Numbered from the stretch's first letter, positions 8,519 to 17,819 are shown. The stretch: DNA of 41,804 bases from Nitrospiraceae bacterium (GCA_013140715.1 JABFSG010000078.1:1-41804), one strand, 5' to 3'. Translations and numbers: made by a program. Notes: generated by a model from the sequence alone, not told the origin.

Positions 8519-10567
8519 ATGCAACGGCGATCAATGTTGTTCAATTTGCTCGGTGCGGTGGGGCTGCTCGGACTGTTGGGCGGCTGTGGAAGTGGTGGTG
8601 GCGGGACCACGACCAGCACCGGCGGGACGACCAGTGGATCTGCGGCGGCCACCGGGACAGTCACAGGCTTCGGCAGCGTCTTTGTCGACGGCAAGAAGTT
8701 CGACACGAGTGGAGCGTCGTTCATCGTCGATGGCGAGGCTGGTGGACAGGACGATCTCAAGCTCCGTCAGCTCCTCAAACTTGGGATGACGGTCACGGTC
8801 ACCGGTTCTTTCAACGGCAACAAGTGGTTGGCCGACACGTTGCTGCAGAAGGATGCAGTGGAGGGCTTGGTACAATCAATCGCGGCTGATGGATTGAGCC
8901 TGGTGGTGATGGGACAGAGGGTCTTGATCGATAGCACCACGCTGATCGACAAGAACATTCCAGGGCAAAACATCCTGAGCCTCTTGGCGGGGCAAGACTC
9001 TGTCGAGGTGAACGGGTATATCGGACCGAACGGCGAGATCCAGGCGACCTTCATTGAAAGGAAGGATCCTGGGGCTGTAACCCCAGAGGTGCGTGGGGTT
9101 GTGACTGGGCATCAGTCCGGGCTCAATACCTTCCGGATCGGCGCCCTCATCGTGAATTATGCAGTGGCGGACTTCAGCAACATGCCGAATCCGAATGTCA
9201 CTCCTTGGAACGGGCTCTTCGTGGAAATAAAAGGAACAGACTCCAACAGCTTCGATCCCGTGACGAGGACCCTCACCGCCAGCAGGGTCGAGCCGGAGAA
9301 TCGTGGGCTCGCTATTAATCGTATCGATCAATTCAATCTGCAAGGGGCCGTGACTCAGACGCAAGTTGATGGGACCGACGACTTCTTGATTGGAACGACC
9401 AGGGTTCGCACGACGGCCAGCACGGAGTTCGTTGGCGTGAATCTCGGTACTATCGCCGTCAATGCAAAACTGTCCGTCGAGGGCCGGCTGGCGAACGGAG
9501 TCATGACAGCGACGCATGTGACAGCCAACGCCCCCCCCGTCATCACCTCAACACCGACCTTCACAGGGACTCAGGGCGTGGCATACAGCTACGACGTGAA
9601 CGCCACGGATGCGAACGGCGATACGCTGACCTATAGCCTGGTATCTCCAGTCCTGTTGGACATGACGATCGATCCGGCCACGGGCCTGATCTCGTGGACA
9701 CCACCAGCCGCGGCAAACGACTATTCAGTGACCGTGCAGGCATCGGACGGCAGCCTCGCCGCTAACCAGTCCTTCACTGTGAAAGTGGCGGCGGCCGTTG
9801 CGCCAGCCGCACCAGCCTTCATTACCCCAACAGCGCTACCGCCGGCGATTGTGCAAACGCTCTATACCACTACCGTAAACGCCACGGATGCGAACGGCGA
9901 TACGCTCACCTATAGCCTGGTGGCGCCGGTTCCAGCCGGGATGACCATCGTTCCCAGCACGGGAGTGATCAGTTGGACCGCGGCGGCAGGCCAGGTCGGG
10001 CCGCATGCTGTGACCGTGCGGGCGCAAGACAACAGTAGCAGCAGTCTGGCTGCCAGCCAGATCTTCACCATCAATGTGAATCAGGCCACAGCGGCAAGCG
10101 GCGTGGCTTTTGGGTTTGACGATCTGACAAGGGGTGGCTACAACGTCACGCAGCCAGGCCTCTGGACTAAAATTGGTCCGGATGCCTTCTCGACATTCAG
10201 TGGCTCGGCCATCATCGTGCGAGGGGATCTGACGGTGATCATAGACAGTAAAGGAAACCAGAGATTCAATAGCCCGGAGTTCACATTTTTAGGCGTGACC
10301 CTGATCGGCAATGCGACCACAGACACCACCTTTGTCGTCGCCGGCTACAACGGTAGTCACGGGGTCACGGATTTTTACTACACCACGACTGTGAAGGCCG
10401 GAGAACAGCCGATTACAGTTCAGAACTCTTTCCTCGACAATTTCAATAGACCGATGAACCTGTCGATCGACCGACTGGAAGTGAATGGAAACAGTCTGGT
10501 TACTCCTGATTTCGGGGTCAGCTGTCTCAGAGTCGGAACATCCGGAAGCACTCTCGCCTGTCCGTGA
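8519..10567 (+). CDS. Surface lipoprotein with DUF5666-like modules and two Ig/cadherin-like repeats
   Basis: The 682-residue product starts at an ATG after a GAAAGGG ribosome-binding site. A lipobox, LLGGC (Cys23), is followed by a Gly/Thr/Ser-rich linker. From about 47 to 330 there are repeated short beta modules (GTVTGFGSVFVDGKKF, GMTVTVTGSF) of the DUF5666 type. Residues of about 339-430 and 433-525 are two He_PIG repeats whose DNA contains a 44-base near-identical copy 279 bases apart. The last 155 residues are of unknown type. The lipid anchor plus adhesion-like repeats suggest an outer-membrane or surface protein. It sits between two SCO/oxidase gene pairs and shares repeats with the oxidase at 4046, so a scaffold or docking role is possible but unproven. 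Confidence 0.85.
   Translation: MQRRSMLFNLLGAVGLLGLLGGCGSGGGGTTTSTGGTTSGSAAATGTVTGFGSVFVDGKKFDTSGASFIVDGEAGGQDDLKLRQLLKLGMTVTVTGSFNGNKWLADTLLQKDAVEGLVQSIAADGLSLVVMGQRVLIDSTTLIDKNIPGQNILSLLAGQDSVEVNGYIGPNGEIQATFIERKDPGAVTPEVRGVVTGHQSGLNTFRIGALIVNYAVADFSNMPNPNVTPWNGLFVEIKGTDSNSFDPVTRTLTASRVEPENRGLAINRIDQFNLQGAVTQTQVDGTDDFLIGTTRVRTTASTEFVGVNLGTIAVNAKLSVEGRLANGVMTATHVTANAPPVITSTPTFTGTQGVAYSYDVNATDANGDTLTYSLVSPVLLDMTIDPATGLISWTPPAAANDYSVTVQASDGSLAANQSFTVKVAAAVAPAAPAFITPTALPPAIVQTLYTTTVNATDANGDTLTYSLVAPVPAGMTIVPSTGVISWTAAAGQVGPHAVTVRAQDNSSSSLAASQIFTINVNQATAASGVAFGFDDLTRGGYNVTQPGLWTKIGPDAFSTFSGSAIIVRGDLTVIIDSKGNQRFNSPEFTFLGVTLIGNATTDTTFVVAGYNGSHGVTDFYYTTTVKAGEQPITVQNSFLDNFNRPMNLSIDRLEVNGNSLVTPDFGVSCLRVGTSGSTLACP
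9599..9921 (+). repeat. Intragenic direct repeat (44 bp copies at 9599-9642 and 9878-9921)
   Basis: The two copies differ by one base and are 279 bases apart, exactly 93 codons, marking the same point in adjacent Ig-like repeats. The identity suggests recent duplication or gene conversion between repeats. Confidence 0.85.
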
Positions 10568-10574
10568 AGGGCGA

Positions 10575-10684
10575 TCGTAAGGGGTAAGGGGTGAAGCGTG
10601 AGGCGCGGTCGGGGACTGGCTCCGCCGTCTCCGGCGGTGCCTGTCCCCGTTTTCCGACCGAACGAAACTCGCAACTCGAAACTC
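10575..10684. repeat. Heptamer arrays flanking a REP palindrome
   Basis: GTAAGGG/GTGAAGC-type units (10575-10602) and GAAACTC, GCAACTC, GAAACTC units (10664-10684) flank a GGGGACTGGCTCCGCC...GGCGGTGCCTGTCCCC palindrome at 10611-10648. The last heptamer ends 12 bases before the next start codon. Confidence 0.75.
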
Positions 10685-10696
10685 CGGAGAATAACC

Positions 10697-12712
10697 ATGT
10701 CCCATCCATTCGATAGACGACATCTGCTCAAGTATGGTCTTGCGTCTCTAGGGGCGCTTACACTCGGCCATTGGCGGCCTCCGGTTCCCCTCTTGAACGG
10801 ACCGTCGGAAGCATCGGCCAAGAGCAGCCCCTCGCCCAGCAAAAGCGGAGCGGTCTTCGGTTACAAACCATTTTCACAACCGCTCTTCATCCCGTCGATT
10901 GCCCAGTCCAGGCCGCGCGGCACCCTTTCGCCGGCCCCGGGCCAGTACCCACGGGCAGGAGGACCGAGCGGAAGACCCGCTGCTCCTCGCGGCAGGTTCG
11001 AAGACGTGGCCCACGGTATCGCCCCGGAATTCGATGGCCGGGTTCCGGGCTTCCCCTGTCAGGACTGGAACCGCTTCTCCAGCCATACCCACGAAAAAGA
11101 ATATCGCATTGCCATCGAGGAGACAGTCCAATCGTTCTTTCCCGGGGTCGACACACCTATTTTTGCCTATCGCGATATCTATGCAGGAGGTCCGGGACGG
11201 ACGCCGGGGCCGACATTTCTGACGCGCTTCCGTGAGCCGGTGGTGGCCCGGTTCGAGAATCATCGCACCAGAAATCGAGTCCCCATCAATACGACCGGCC
11301 ACGATATCGAGAGCTCAGTCCATCTTCACGGCTCCCATGGCCCGGCCCATGCGGACGGCGCTCCGGACTTCTATGTCTTGGCAGGAGAGGCGCGAGACTA
11401 TTACTGGCCCAACGTCGATCCTCGTCTGGTCCAACCTGATGGACGCGCGAGCAGTGTTGTCGGTCCGTTCGATCCGACCTGGACTCCTTCCACCCTCTGG
11501 TACCACGACCATGCAATGGATATCACAGGGTTCAACGTGAGCCGGGGACTGGCGGGATTTTATCTGATGTTCGACGAGCGGGAAGAGCAGTTGATCGAGG
11601 ACCGAGTGCTGCCAAATTCGTTTCAAGGCTTCGATATCGGGCTGGCCCTGACCGATCAACGGTTCAATGCCGATGGGACGCTCTTCTACGATTTTTTCGA
11701 CCACAACGGCCGTCTGGGCGATGTCTCCACCGTCAACGGGACGGTGCAGCCGTTCTTGCAAGTGCAGCGGCGCAAGTACCGGTTTCGAATCTTGAACGCT
11801 TCGAATGCGCGGATCTATCAATTACGGCTCAGCAACGGCCAGCCGTTCCTCGTGTTCGGGGCCGACACGTGGCTCTTCCCCAGGGCCGGTGTCGTGAACA
11901 GCTTCGAGCTTGCCATGGGCCAGCGCCATGACGTGATCATCGATTTCACCCATGCGCCAGACGAACTGTTTCTTGAGAACATCATGCTTCAAACGAGCGG
12001 CCGAAAAGGGGATGGGGTGGACCCCAAGAAACCCACGCCTCTGATGAAGTTTGTCGTCACCGGAGCCCCGGTGGCCAACGACGTCATCGTCGACGACGGC
12101 ACGGTCATTCGAGATCGATGGGAACCGATTCCGGACCATGATGTCGCCGCGGTCCGGACCTTCGTATTCGATCGTTCCCTCGGGGCCTGGACGATCAACG
12201 GCCGATTTTTCAATCCACGACGAGCAGATGCAGTTCCCGAACTTGGCGCGACCGAACAATGGACCTTCGAAAACGGTGGAGGAGGCTGGTGGCATCCGAT
12301 CCACACGCATCTTGAGGGGTTTCAGATCAAGTCGCTTAACGGAAAGACTCCGCCCTTCGAACGGTCGTTTAACAGCGATTTGGTCATGCTCCACGGGGGA
12401 GAAGTCGCCAAGATCTTGATGAGGTTCCGCACCTTTACCGGCCCCTATTCCTTTCACTGTCATAACGTCGAGCATGAGGATATGAGAATGATGGGGTTCC
12501 ATGACCCCAGGCCCCTCGGGCAACCGAGCCCGCTCGATGGAGAGGCGAGGATCGATGCAGATGTCTCCGGGGTTGTGCCGGACTGTACGGAGCTGGAAGA
12601 AGAGCAGCGCATCTATTTCGATGCAGCAGGGGACCTGGACCGAGTGAGCGGACGAGGTGTCGGTTTCCCTGAGTGCGATTTCGATAACGACAAGAGAGGC
12701 AATCAATTGTGA
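10697..12712 (+). CDS. Tat-exported multicopper oxidase
   Basis: This is a 671-residue protein. I chose the ATG at 10697 because CCGGAG precedes it and it opens a twin-arginine signal (FDRRHLLKYG, residues 5-14, then a hydrophobic run). An upstream in-frame ATG would put repeat DNA into the protein. Copper motifs are complete: HLHGSHGPAH (His209, 211), WYHDH (His270, 272), HPIHTH (His533, 536, 538) and HCHNVEHEDMRM (His587, Cys588, His589, His593, Met598). The type 1 site again has a likely Met axial ligand. It lacks Ig-like repeats and is far shorter than the oxidase at 4046. Its stop overlaps the start of an SCO1-type gene by four bases, so the pair is co-translated. The substrate is unknown; CotA-like, metal-oxidising and copper-resistance oxidases all share this layout. 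Confidence 0.92.
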   Translation: MSHPFDRRHLLKYGLASLGALTLGHWRPPVPLLNGPSEASAKSSPSPSKSGAVFGYKPFSQPLFIPSIAQSRPRGTLSPAPGQYPRAGGPSGRPAAPRGRFEDVAHGIAPEFDGRVPGFPCQDWNRFSSHTHEKEYRIAIEETVQSFFPGVDTPIFAYRDIYAGGPGRTPGPTFLTRFREPVVARFENHRTRNRVPINTTGHDIESSVHLHGSHGPAHADGAPDFYVLAGEARDYYWPNVDPRLVQPDGRASSVVGPFDPTWTPSTLWYHDHAMDITGFNVSRGLAGFYLMFDEREEQLIEDRVLPNSFQGFDIGLALTDQRFNADGTLFYDFFDHNGRLGDVSTVNGTVQPFLQVQRRKYRFRILNASNARIYQLRLSNGQPFLVFGADTWLFPRAGVVNSFELAMGQRHDVIIDFTHAPDELFLENIMLQTSGRKGDGVDPKKPTPLMKFVVTGAPVANDVIVDDGTVIRDRWEPIPDHDVAAVRTFVFDRSLGAWTINGRFFNPRRADAVPELGATEQWTFENGGGGWWHPIHTHLEGFQIKSLNGKTPPFERSFNSDLVMLHGGEVAKILMRFRTFTGPYSFHCHNVEHEDMRMMGFHDPRPLGQPSPLDGEARIDADVSGVVPDCTELEEEQRIYFDAAGDLDRVSGRGVGFPECDFDNDKRGNQL

Positions 12713-13353
12713 ACCTGTCGGCCATGTGCCGGTTGCGGGGAATTCTGGTCATCGCGGCCTGGGTGGGTCTCTGGTCCGTCTCCGCCTGTGCGTCGATCCA
12801 TCCTCTCGGCGCGAAACCAGAGGTGTCCCCCGGTCCCACGACTTCCGCCCTTCCCAACATCCTCCTGCTGACGCAGGAAAACAAACAGGTCCGTTTCTAC
12901 GACGACCTGGTCAAGGGCAAAACGGTCCTCGTGAATTTCATCTATACGGGCTGCGAGAAAAGCTGCAGCCCGACCACAGCGAATCTTGCGCGGATGCATG
13001 GGTTGTTGGGCGATCGTATCGGTCGCGATCTGGTTCTGCTCTCGATCTCTCTGGACCCGACAGTGGACCGGCCTGCAAAGCTCAAAGAATATGCGGCTCG
13101 CTTCGGGCAATTTCAGGGCTGGTATTTCCTGACCGGAAACGACGTGGACATCGACGGTCTGCGCCGGACACTGGGCCTGTACGACCTCGACGCAGCTATC
13201 GACGCAGACAAAACGCAACATGCCGGGATTGTCGTGATCGGGAACGACGTGACCAACCGGTGGTCTTCAATGCCGGCTCTGATGGATCCCAGGCAGCTCG
13301 CCCAGACGGTGCTCCGGATTGCTAGAAACGGCAGAGAAGTTTCTAGTTTCTAG
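12709..13353 (+). CDS. SCO1/SenC-family copper chaperone, lipoprotein
   Basis: The 214-residue product starts at a GTG overlapping the previous stop (GTGA). An internal ATG at 12724 is the alternative start. The signal ends in a lipobox (SVSAC) near residue 27. The SCO domain has GCEKSCSP (Cys82, Cys86), a SISLDPTVDRP segment and His171 in TQHAG, the third copper ligand expected for SCO proteins. It probably supplies copper to the oxidase encoded just upstream, acting at the periplasmic face of a membrane. It has no cytochrome domain, unlike the paralogue at 7337. The last codons and the TAG stop lie in a TTTCTAG heptamer repeat. Confidence 0.9.
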   Translation: MNLSAMCRLRGILVIAAWVGLWSVSACASIHPLGAKPEVSPGPTTSALPNILLLTQENKQVRFYDDLVKGKTVLVNFIYTGCEKSCSPTTANLARMHGLLGDRIGRDLVLLSISLDPTVDRPAKLKEYAARFGQFQGWYFLTGNDVDIDGLRRTLGLYDLDAAIDADKTQHAGIVVIGNDVTNRWSSMPALMDPRQLAQTVLRIARNGREVSSF

Positions 13354-13425
13354 TTGTTGGTTTCTAGTTTCTTCTACTTATCGAGTCGATAACTCGAAAC
13401 GTAAAACTCGCAACTAGAAACTAGT
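13339..13425. repeat. Heptamer array forming a long imperfect hairpin
   Basis: GTTTCTA-type heptamers on the left and AACTAGAAAC-type sequence on the right flank a perfect central palindrome, TTATCGAGTCGATAA (13378-13392). It could fold as a hairpin at the end of the oxidase locus. The TAG stop of the SCO gene is within the second heptamer. Confidence 0.75.
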
Positions 13426-13456
13426 CCCCCCATTCACAGGCATTTGCCATGCCCTG

Positions 13457-13521
13457 CCCCCCTACCTTTGGGGTCTATCCCGGTCCCTCGAACGATGGGT
13501 TCGTGCCCCGCCAGAGAGGGG
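13457..13521. promoter_or_regulatory. Two CCCC-N8-GGGG dyads upstream of the secretion operon
   Basis: The first dyad is at 13457-13473 (C-run, TACCTTT, GGGG) and the second at 13506-13521 (CCCC, GCCAGAGA, GGGG). They lie 120-190 bases before gspG and match the arrangement upstream of the oxidase at 3674. A promoter probably lies between here and 13630, but I cannot place -35/-10 boxes with confidence. Confidence 0.4.
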
Positions 13522-13643
13522 ATTGTGCGATTTACGAACCCCCCATACTATCGCTTATCGGCTTATTACCAGACCACTGATGCCACTGGATATTGTACTG
13601 GGACGATTAGGAAGAACCGGACCATTAACGTAAAGGAGCGACC

Positions 13644-14093
13644 ATGGGAATCACTATGCCGCATCGCAACCATCCCCCGTACCGACGCAGGACGGAGGGG
13701 GGGTTCACACTGCTGGAATTGCTTGTCGTGATGGTGATCATCGGCCTGCTTGCCGGGTTTGTCGGGCCTCGATATTTTTCACAGATCGGGAAATCGGAGG
13801 CCAAGACTGCCCGTGCCCAATTGAACGCGGTGGAGCAAGCCCTCGATCAATATCGCTTGGATGTCGGTCACTATCCCTCCACGGAACAGGGATTGGCTGC
13901 CCTCATGACCAAACCGGCCGATGAAGCCAAATGGGCAGGGCCCTACTTGAAGAAAACCCTTCCTACGGACCCATGGGGCAAGCCCTATTCCTATAAGTTC
14001 CCCGGGGAGCACAGTGAGTTCGATTTATGGTCGTTCGGCAAAGATGCGCAACCGGGTGGAACGGTCGATAACGAAGACGTTACGAACTGGTAG
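13644..14093 (+). CDS. gspG: Type II secretion major pseudopilin GspG
   Basis: This 149-residue protein begins at an ATG after TAAAGGAG. The prepilin peptidase site is Gly20/Phe21 (GG-FTLLE) with Glu25 at +5, followed by a hydrophobic helix (about 24-42). The C-terminal half has the GspG hallmarks of a YPSTEQGL segment, DPWGKPY and a final acidic WSFGKDAQ.....DED loop that binds calcium in known family members. GspG polymerises into the periplasmic pseudopilus that pushes substrates through the secretin. It is the first gene of a run of about eleven overlapping or closely spaced genes. Confidence 0.95.
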   Translation: MGITMPHRNHPPYRRRTEGGFTLLELLVVMVIIGLLAGFVGPRYFSQIGKSEAKTARAQLNAVEQALDQYRLDVGHYPSTEQGLAALMTKPADEAKWAGPYLKKTLPTDPWGKPYSYKFPGEHSEFDLWSFGKDAQPGGTVDNEDVTNW

Positions 14094-14099
14094 GGGGTC

Positions 14100-15290
14100 A
14101 TGCAGTACCACGTCAAGGCCATGCAGTCGCTGGATACGGTGGTGGAGCTGAACGTCGACTCCATCGATGCCGACGACGCTCGCCGTCAGGTCGAGCGGTT
14201 GGGCTACGAGGTGTTGGCGCTCCGTTCTAAACGGGCCGGATTGTCCGCCTATCTGAAGCGGCCGACGACCTTTCCGCTGACCCTGTTCAGTCAAGAACTG
14301 ATCGCCCTGCTGGGAGCCGGCCTCTCGTTGGTGGAGGCCCTCGAGACGCTTCGCGAAAAAGAGCGCCATCCGGACTTGAAGCAGGTGCTGGAACAGATTC
14401 TCGCCAAATTGCGAGAGGGCCGCACATTTTCTTCGTCTGTCGAACAGTTGCCCTCCAGTTTTCCCGCGCTCTATGTCGCGACGGTTCGCGCCAGCGAGAA
14501 AACCGGCGATCTCCGCGAGGCCCTCTCCCGCTACATCGCCTATCAGGTACAACTGGATCTGGTTCGTAAAAAGCTCGTGAGCGCCTCTATCTATCCGGTC
14601 GTGCTGCTCGTCGTCGGCGGACTCGTGATGCTGTTCTTGCTGATGTATGTGGTGCCCAAGTTCAGCCGTATCTATGAAGACGCGGGCAAGGACTTGCCGG
14701 TGTTGTCGCAGCTATTGCTGGAGTGGGGAAAAGTGATGGAGGCGCACGGTCTCCTGGTCATGGGCTGCCTCGCGTTGGCGGGGGCCGTCTCCGCTTACGG
14801 ACTTACGCTGCCCGCTGTGAAAGCGAGAGTCGCCTCCCAGCTTCGATCGATCCCCTCCATCGGGAGCAAGCTGCAGGTATTCGATCTCGCACGTTTCTAT
14901 CGCACCTTGGGGATGTTGGTGAAGGGCGGTATCCCGATCGTGGCGGCTATTGAAATGGTCTCCGGTATTCTCCCCCTATCCTTGCGCGGTCCGCTTCAAG
15001 CGGCTGTGCGGGATCTCCGTGAAGGAAAGCCGGTTTCCCAGGCGATGGAGTCGCACGGATTGACAACCCCCGTGGCTCATCGAATGTTGCGTGTCGGAGA
15101 GAGGACCGGGCAGATGGGGGAGATGATGGAACGGATCGCGGTCTTCTACGATGAGGATATCGCGCGTGTGCTGGATTGGCTGACGAAACTGATCGAGCCG
15201 GCCCTGATGGCCGCTATCGGTCTCGTAATCGGGACGATCGTGCTTCTCATGTATTTCCCCATGTTTGAACTGGCGGGGAGTATCCAATGA
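14100..15290 (+). CDS. gspF: Type II secretion inner-membrane platform protein GspF
   Basis: The product has 396 residues, usual for the family, and starts six bases after the gspG stop with GGGGGT upstream. Two repeated cytoplasmic T2SSF domains are visible (about 65-190 and 265-390), each with the characteristic F...L..L...G..L..AL pattern. Hydrophobic segments lie near 160-190, 215-235 and 365-390. It forms the inner-membrane platform that couples the GspE ATPase to pseudopilus growth. Its stop overlaps the start of gspE by four bases. Confidence 0.93.
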   Translation: MQYHVKAMQSLDTVVELNVDSIDADDARRQVERLGYEVLALRSKRAGLSAYLKRPTTFPLTLFSQELIALLGAGLSLVEALETLREKERHPDLKQVLEQILAKLREGRTFSSSVEQLPSSFPALYVATVRASEKTGDLREALSRYIAYQVQLDLVRKKLVSASIYPVVLLVVGGLVMLFLLMYVVPKFSRIYEDAGKDLPVLSQLLLEWGKVMEAHGLLVMGCLALAGAVSAYGLTLPAVKARVASQLRSIPSIGSKLQVFDLARFYRTLGMLVKGGIPIVAAIEMVSGILPLSLRGPLQAAVRDLREGKPVSQAMESHGLTTPVAHRMLRVGERTGQMGEMMERIAVFYDEDIARVLDWLTKLIEPALMAAIGLVIGTIVLLMYFPMFELAGSIQ

Positions 15291-16984
15291 GCCGCACCGA
15301 ACAGGCGATCGCCGGTCAGGAAAAATTTTCGCCGAGCGAGTTGGCGCGCGCGAAGGCGGATGCCGTTCGCGCGAAGCGGCGGTTGATCGAGGTGTTGGAC
15401 GATCAGTTTCAGCTGAGCCACGATGAGTTTGCCGCAAAACTGGCGGCGACCCTGCACTACCGTTGGCTGGACCAGAAATCTCTCCAAGCCTGTGAAGCAG
15501 ATTTTAGCCGGATTCCCTATCCCGAGACAGTGGCGCACGAATGTCTGCCGTTCCGCGATGAGCAGGGCCTCCTCTGCGTGGCATTCTGCGACCCGTTCGA
15601 TCCGGCCAGACAGGCCTGGGCGAATGAACAGCTGAGGGAATCCGCCCTGTGGGTCTTGGTCCATCGCGTAGCGTTGCTCTCGATGTTCGCGAAGTACGAG
15701 GCGGGAGCCCGTGCGATGGACGACGTGATGGCGCTCGACCCGGAGCGGCGCCGGGTGTCCGAGGCGATCGAGGACCTGTCGATCAAATCGATCAGCGAAG
15801 GAACCAGCCCGGTGGTCAAGCTGGTGCATTCGACGATTTACGATGCGTTCAAGCTCGGCGCCAGCGACATCCATCTTGAGGCGGGCACGTCGGATCTGAC
15901 GATCAAGTATCGCATCGACGGGGTGCTCTTGAAAGTAAAGGTGGTGGAAGGCAAGGAGATGGCCGAGCAAGCGATCTCCCGCATCAAGGTCATGTCGGAA
16001 CTGGACATTTCTGAGCGGCGCATTCCCCAGGACGGCCGGTTCAAGCTGGCGGTCCTCGGCCGCGCGGTGGATTTTCGAGTATCGGTGATGCCCAGCATCC
16101 ATGGAGAAGACTCGGTCATCCGTATCCTGGATAAACAGTCGTTGTCGCAGCAGAGCCAGGGGCTTCGGCTGGATATGATCGGCTTCGACGAGCAGACGGT
16201 GACACAGATCCGCGGACTCGCTTCCGAACCCTACGGCTTGATGCTGGTTACAGGCCCCACGGGAAGCGGGAAGACGACTTCTCTCTATGCCGTGCTCAAC
16301 GAGCTGAACCAGGGCCAGGACAAAATCATTACGATTGAAGATCCGGTGGAGTATCAGCTGCCGGGGATTCTGCAGATTCCCGTCAACGAAAAGAAGGGGC
16401 TGACCTTTTCCCGCGGACTGCGCTCGATCCTGCGTCACGACCCGGATAAGATCATGGTCGGAGAAATTCGGGATTCGGAAACCGCTCAGATCGCCGTCCA
16501 GTCGGCATTGACCGGGCACCTGGTCTTGGCGACGGTCCATGCCAACAACGTGCTGGACATCATCGGGCGATTCATCCACATGGGAGTGGAGCCCTATAAT
16601 TTCGTCTCGGCCTTGAACGGGGTCATTGCGCAACGTCTCTTGCGCGTCCTCTGCTCCCACTGCGTCGATCCCTACCGCCCCGACAACAAACTTCTGGCCG
16701 CGTCACGGCTGACCGAAGCGGAGGCGGCGAACTTCAACTTTCGAACCGGGCGTGGCTGCAAGGACTGTTATGGAACCGGGTACAAAGGACGCCGGGCCAT
16801 CGCGGAGGTGCTGCTGCTCACCGACGAGATTCGGGAGCAGATCGTCGCCAAAGAACCGATCCGCAAGATCAAGGACACGGCGCGGGCGACCGGTACTCGT
16901 TTTCTCCGGGAGTCTGCGATGGATCTGGTTCGTCAAGGCATCACCACGTTGGAGGAGATCAACCGTGTTACCTTTGTTGGCTGA
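15287..16984 (+). CDS. gspE: Type II secretion ATPase GspE
   Basis: This 565-residue cytoplasmic ATPase overlaps gspF (ATGA). An N-terminal GspE/PilB-type domain occupies about residues 1-140. The motor domain has a Walker A GPTGSGKTTS (from residue 323), an Asp box with ITIEDPVEYQ, a Walker B region IMVGEIRDSET and a His box around TGHLVLATVHANN. A CxxC pair (Cys456, Cys459; Cys491, Cys494) forms the zinc module typical of GspE. ATP hydrolysis powers pseudopilus extension. The gene overlaps the next start. Confidence 0.95.
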   Translation: MSRTEQAIAGQEKFSPSELARAKADAVRAKRRLIEVLDDQFQLSHDEFAAKLAATLHYRWLDQKSLQACEADFSRIPYPETVAHECLPFRDEQGLLCVAFCDPFDPARQAWANEQLRESALWVLVHRVALLSMFAKYEAGARAMDDVMALDPERRRVSEAIEDLSIKSISEGTSPVVKLVHSTIYDAFKLGASDIHLEAGTSDLTIKYRIDGVLLKVKVVEGKEMAEQAISRIKVMSELDISERRIPQDGRFKLAVLGRAVDFRVSVMPSIHGEDSVIRILDKQSLSQQSQGLRLDMIGFDEQTVTQIRGLASEPYGLMLVTGPTGSGKTTSLYAVLNELNQGQDKIITIEDPVEYQLPGILQIPVNEKKGLTFSRGLRSILRHDPDKIMVGEIRDSETAQIAVQSALTGHLVLATVHANNVLDIIGRFIHMGVEPYNFVSALNGVIAQRLLRVLCSHCVDPYRPDNKLLAASRLTEAEAANFNFRTGRGCKDCYGTGYKGRRAIAEVLLLTDEIREQIVAKEPIRKIKDTARATGTRFLRESAMDLVRQGITTLEEINRVTFVG

Positions 16985-17819
16985 CCAGCTCAGCATCCTC
17001 ATGTGCCCAGAGTGGTTGCTGGTGGCGCATCGGCCCCGCGGTTTTCGCCCGGGACCGATGACGACGACTACGGTGCCGGTGTCGGCATCGTCCGAGGGCT
17101 CTGCAGGCTGGGAGGCGGCTGCCGCAGCGTTGGAAGCTCTCTTGGCAGCCAATCCCCAGTGGCGAGGGGCATCGATCCGGATCGTTCTCTCCAATCATTT
17201 TGTTCGCTATGTCTTGGTGCCCTGGAGCAACGACTTAAGCAACGAGAAGGAACATCTGGTGCTTGCGCGGCGCCACTTCGCCTTAACCCATGGACCGGTC
17301 GCCAAAAACTGGGCGATCCGGATGAGCCTCGACAACCCTGGAGAGTGCCACGTCGCCAGCGCGCTGGACGAGTCTCTCGTGAGCCGCCTGACCCTGGCGG
17401 CAACGGCGAGCCATTTGAAGCTCACCAGCTTGGAACCATTGCTGATGGCATCGTTTAACCGATGGCAGCAGGACTTTCGCGAGGAGTCCCAGTGGTTTGT
17501 GACTGTGGAGAACGGCATGTTGTGCGGCGCTCTGGTGGGTCGTAACCGCTGGATCGCGCTGCGGCGTTGGCGGATACAGGACGACTGGGCTTCAGAGTTG
17601 TCCCTATGGCTTTCACGAGAACAATTGATCGGCGAGGAGTCCGTCCCGGTCGGGGCCGTGTATCTCTTGGCGCCTCCCCATGCGGGGGCCCATTCAATGG
17701 CTATGGGACCGCTCTTGAGATTTCTTTGTGAGGACGATCGCAACAATTACCGGAACGGGACGCTGGACCGAGGCGCCAAGGCTGTTGAGGAGGCGGGCTA
17801 TCTCTCATGCATTCTTTAA
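16965..17819 (+). CDS. PilM/GspL-like secretion assembly protein
   Basis: I place the start at GTG 16965, giving 284 residues, because GGAGGAG precedes it by seven bases. This makes it overlap the end of gspE by 20 bases. Motif support is weak: no signal peptide or clear membrane segment is seen, and the fold resembles the cytoplasmic actin-like part of GspL/PilM only in a general way. Position between gspE and a PilN-like gene is the main evidence. In such systems this protein links the ATPase to the inner-membrane PilN/PilO-type subunits. The following gene overlaps it by 13 bases. Confidence 0.6.
   Translation: MLPLLADQLSILMCPEWLLVAHRPRGFRPGPMTTTTVPVSASSEGSAGWEAAAAALEALLAANPQWRGASIRIVLSNHFVRYVLVPWSNDLSNEKEHLVLARRHFALTHGPVAKNWAIRMSLDNPGECHVASALDESLVSRLTLAATASHLKLTSLEPLLMASFNRWQQDFREESQWFVTVENGMLCGALVGRNRWIALRRWRIQDDWASELSLWLSREQLIGEESVPVGAVYLLAPPHAGAHSMAMGPLLRFLCEDDRNNYRNGTLDRGAKAVEEAGYLSCIL

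Noticed and set aside
15146-16660. 504-codon open frame on the minus strand opposite gspF/gspE
   Set aside because: The plus-strand frame has unmistakable GspE motifs. The opposite frame is a GC-driven shadow with His/Arg-rich, motif-free product.
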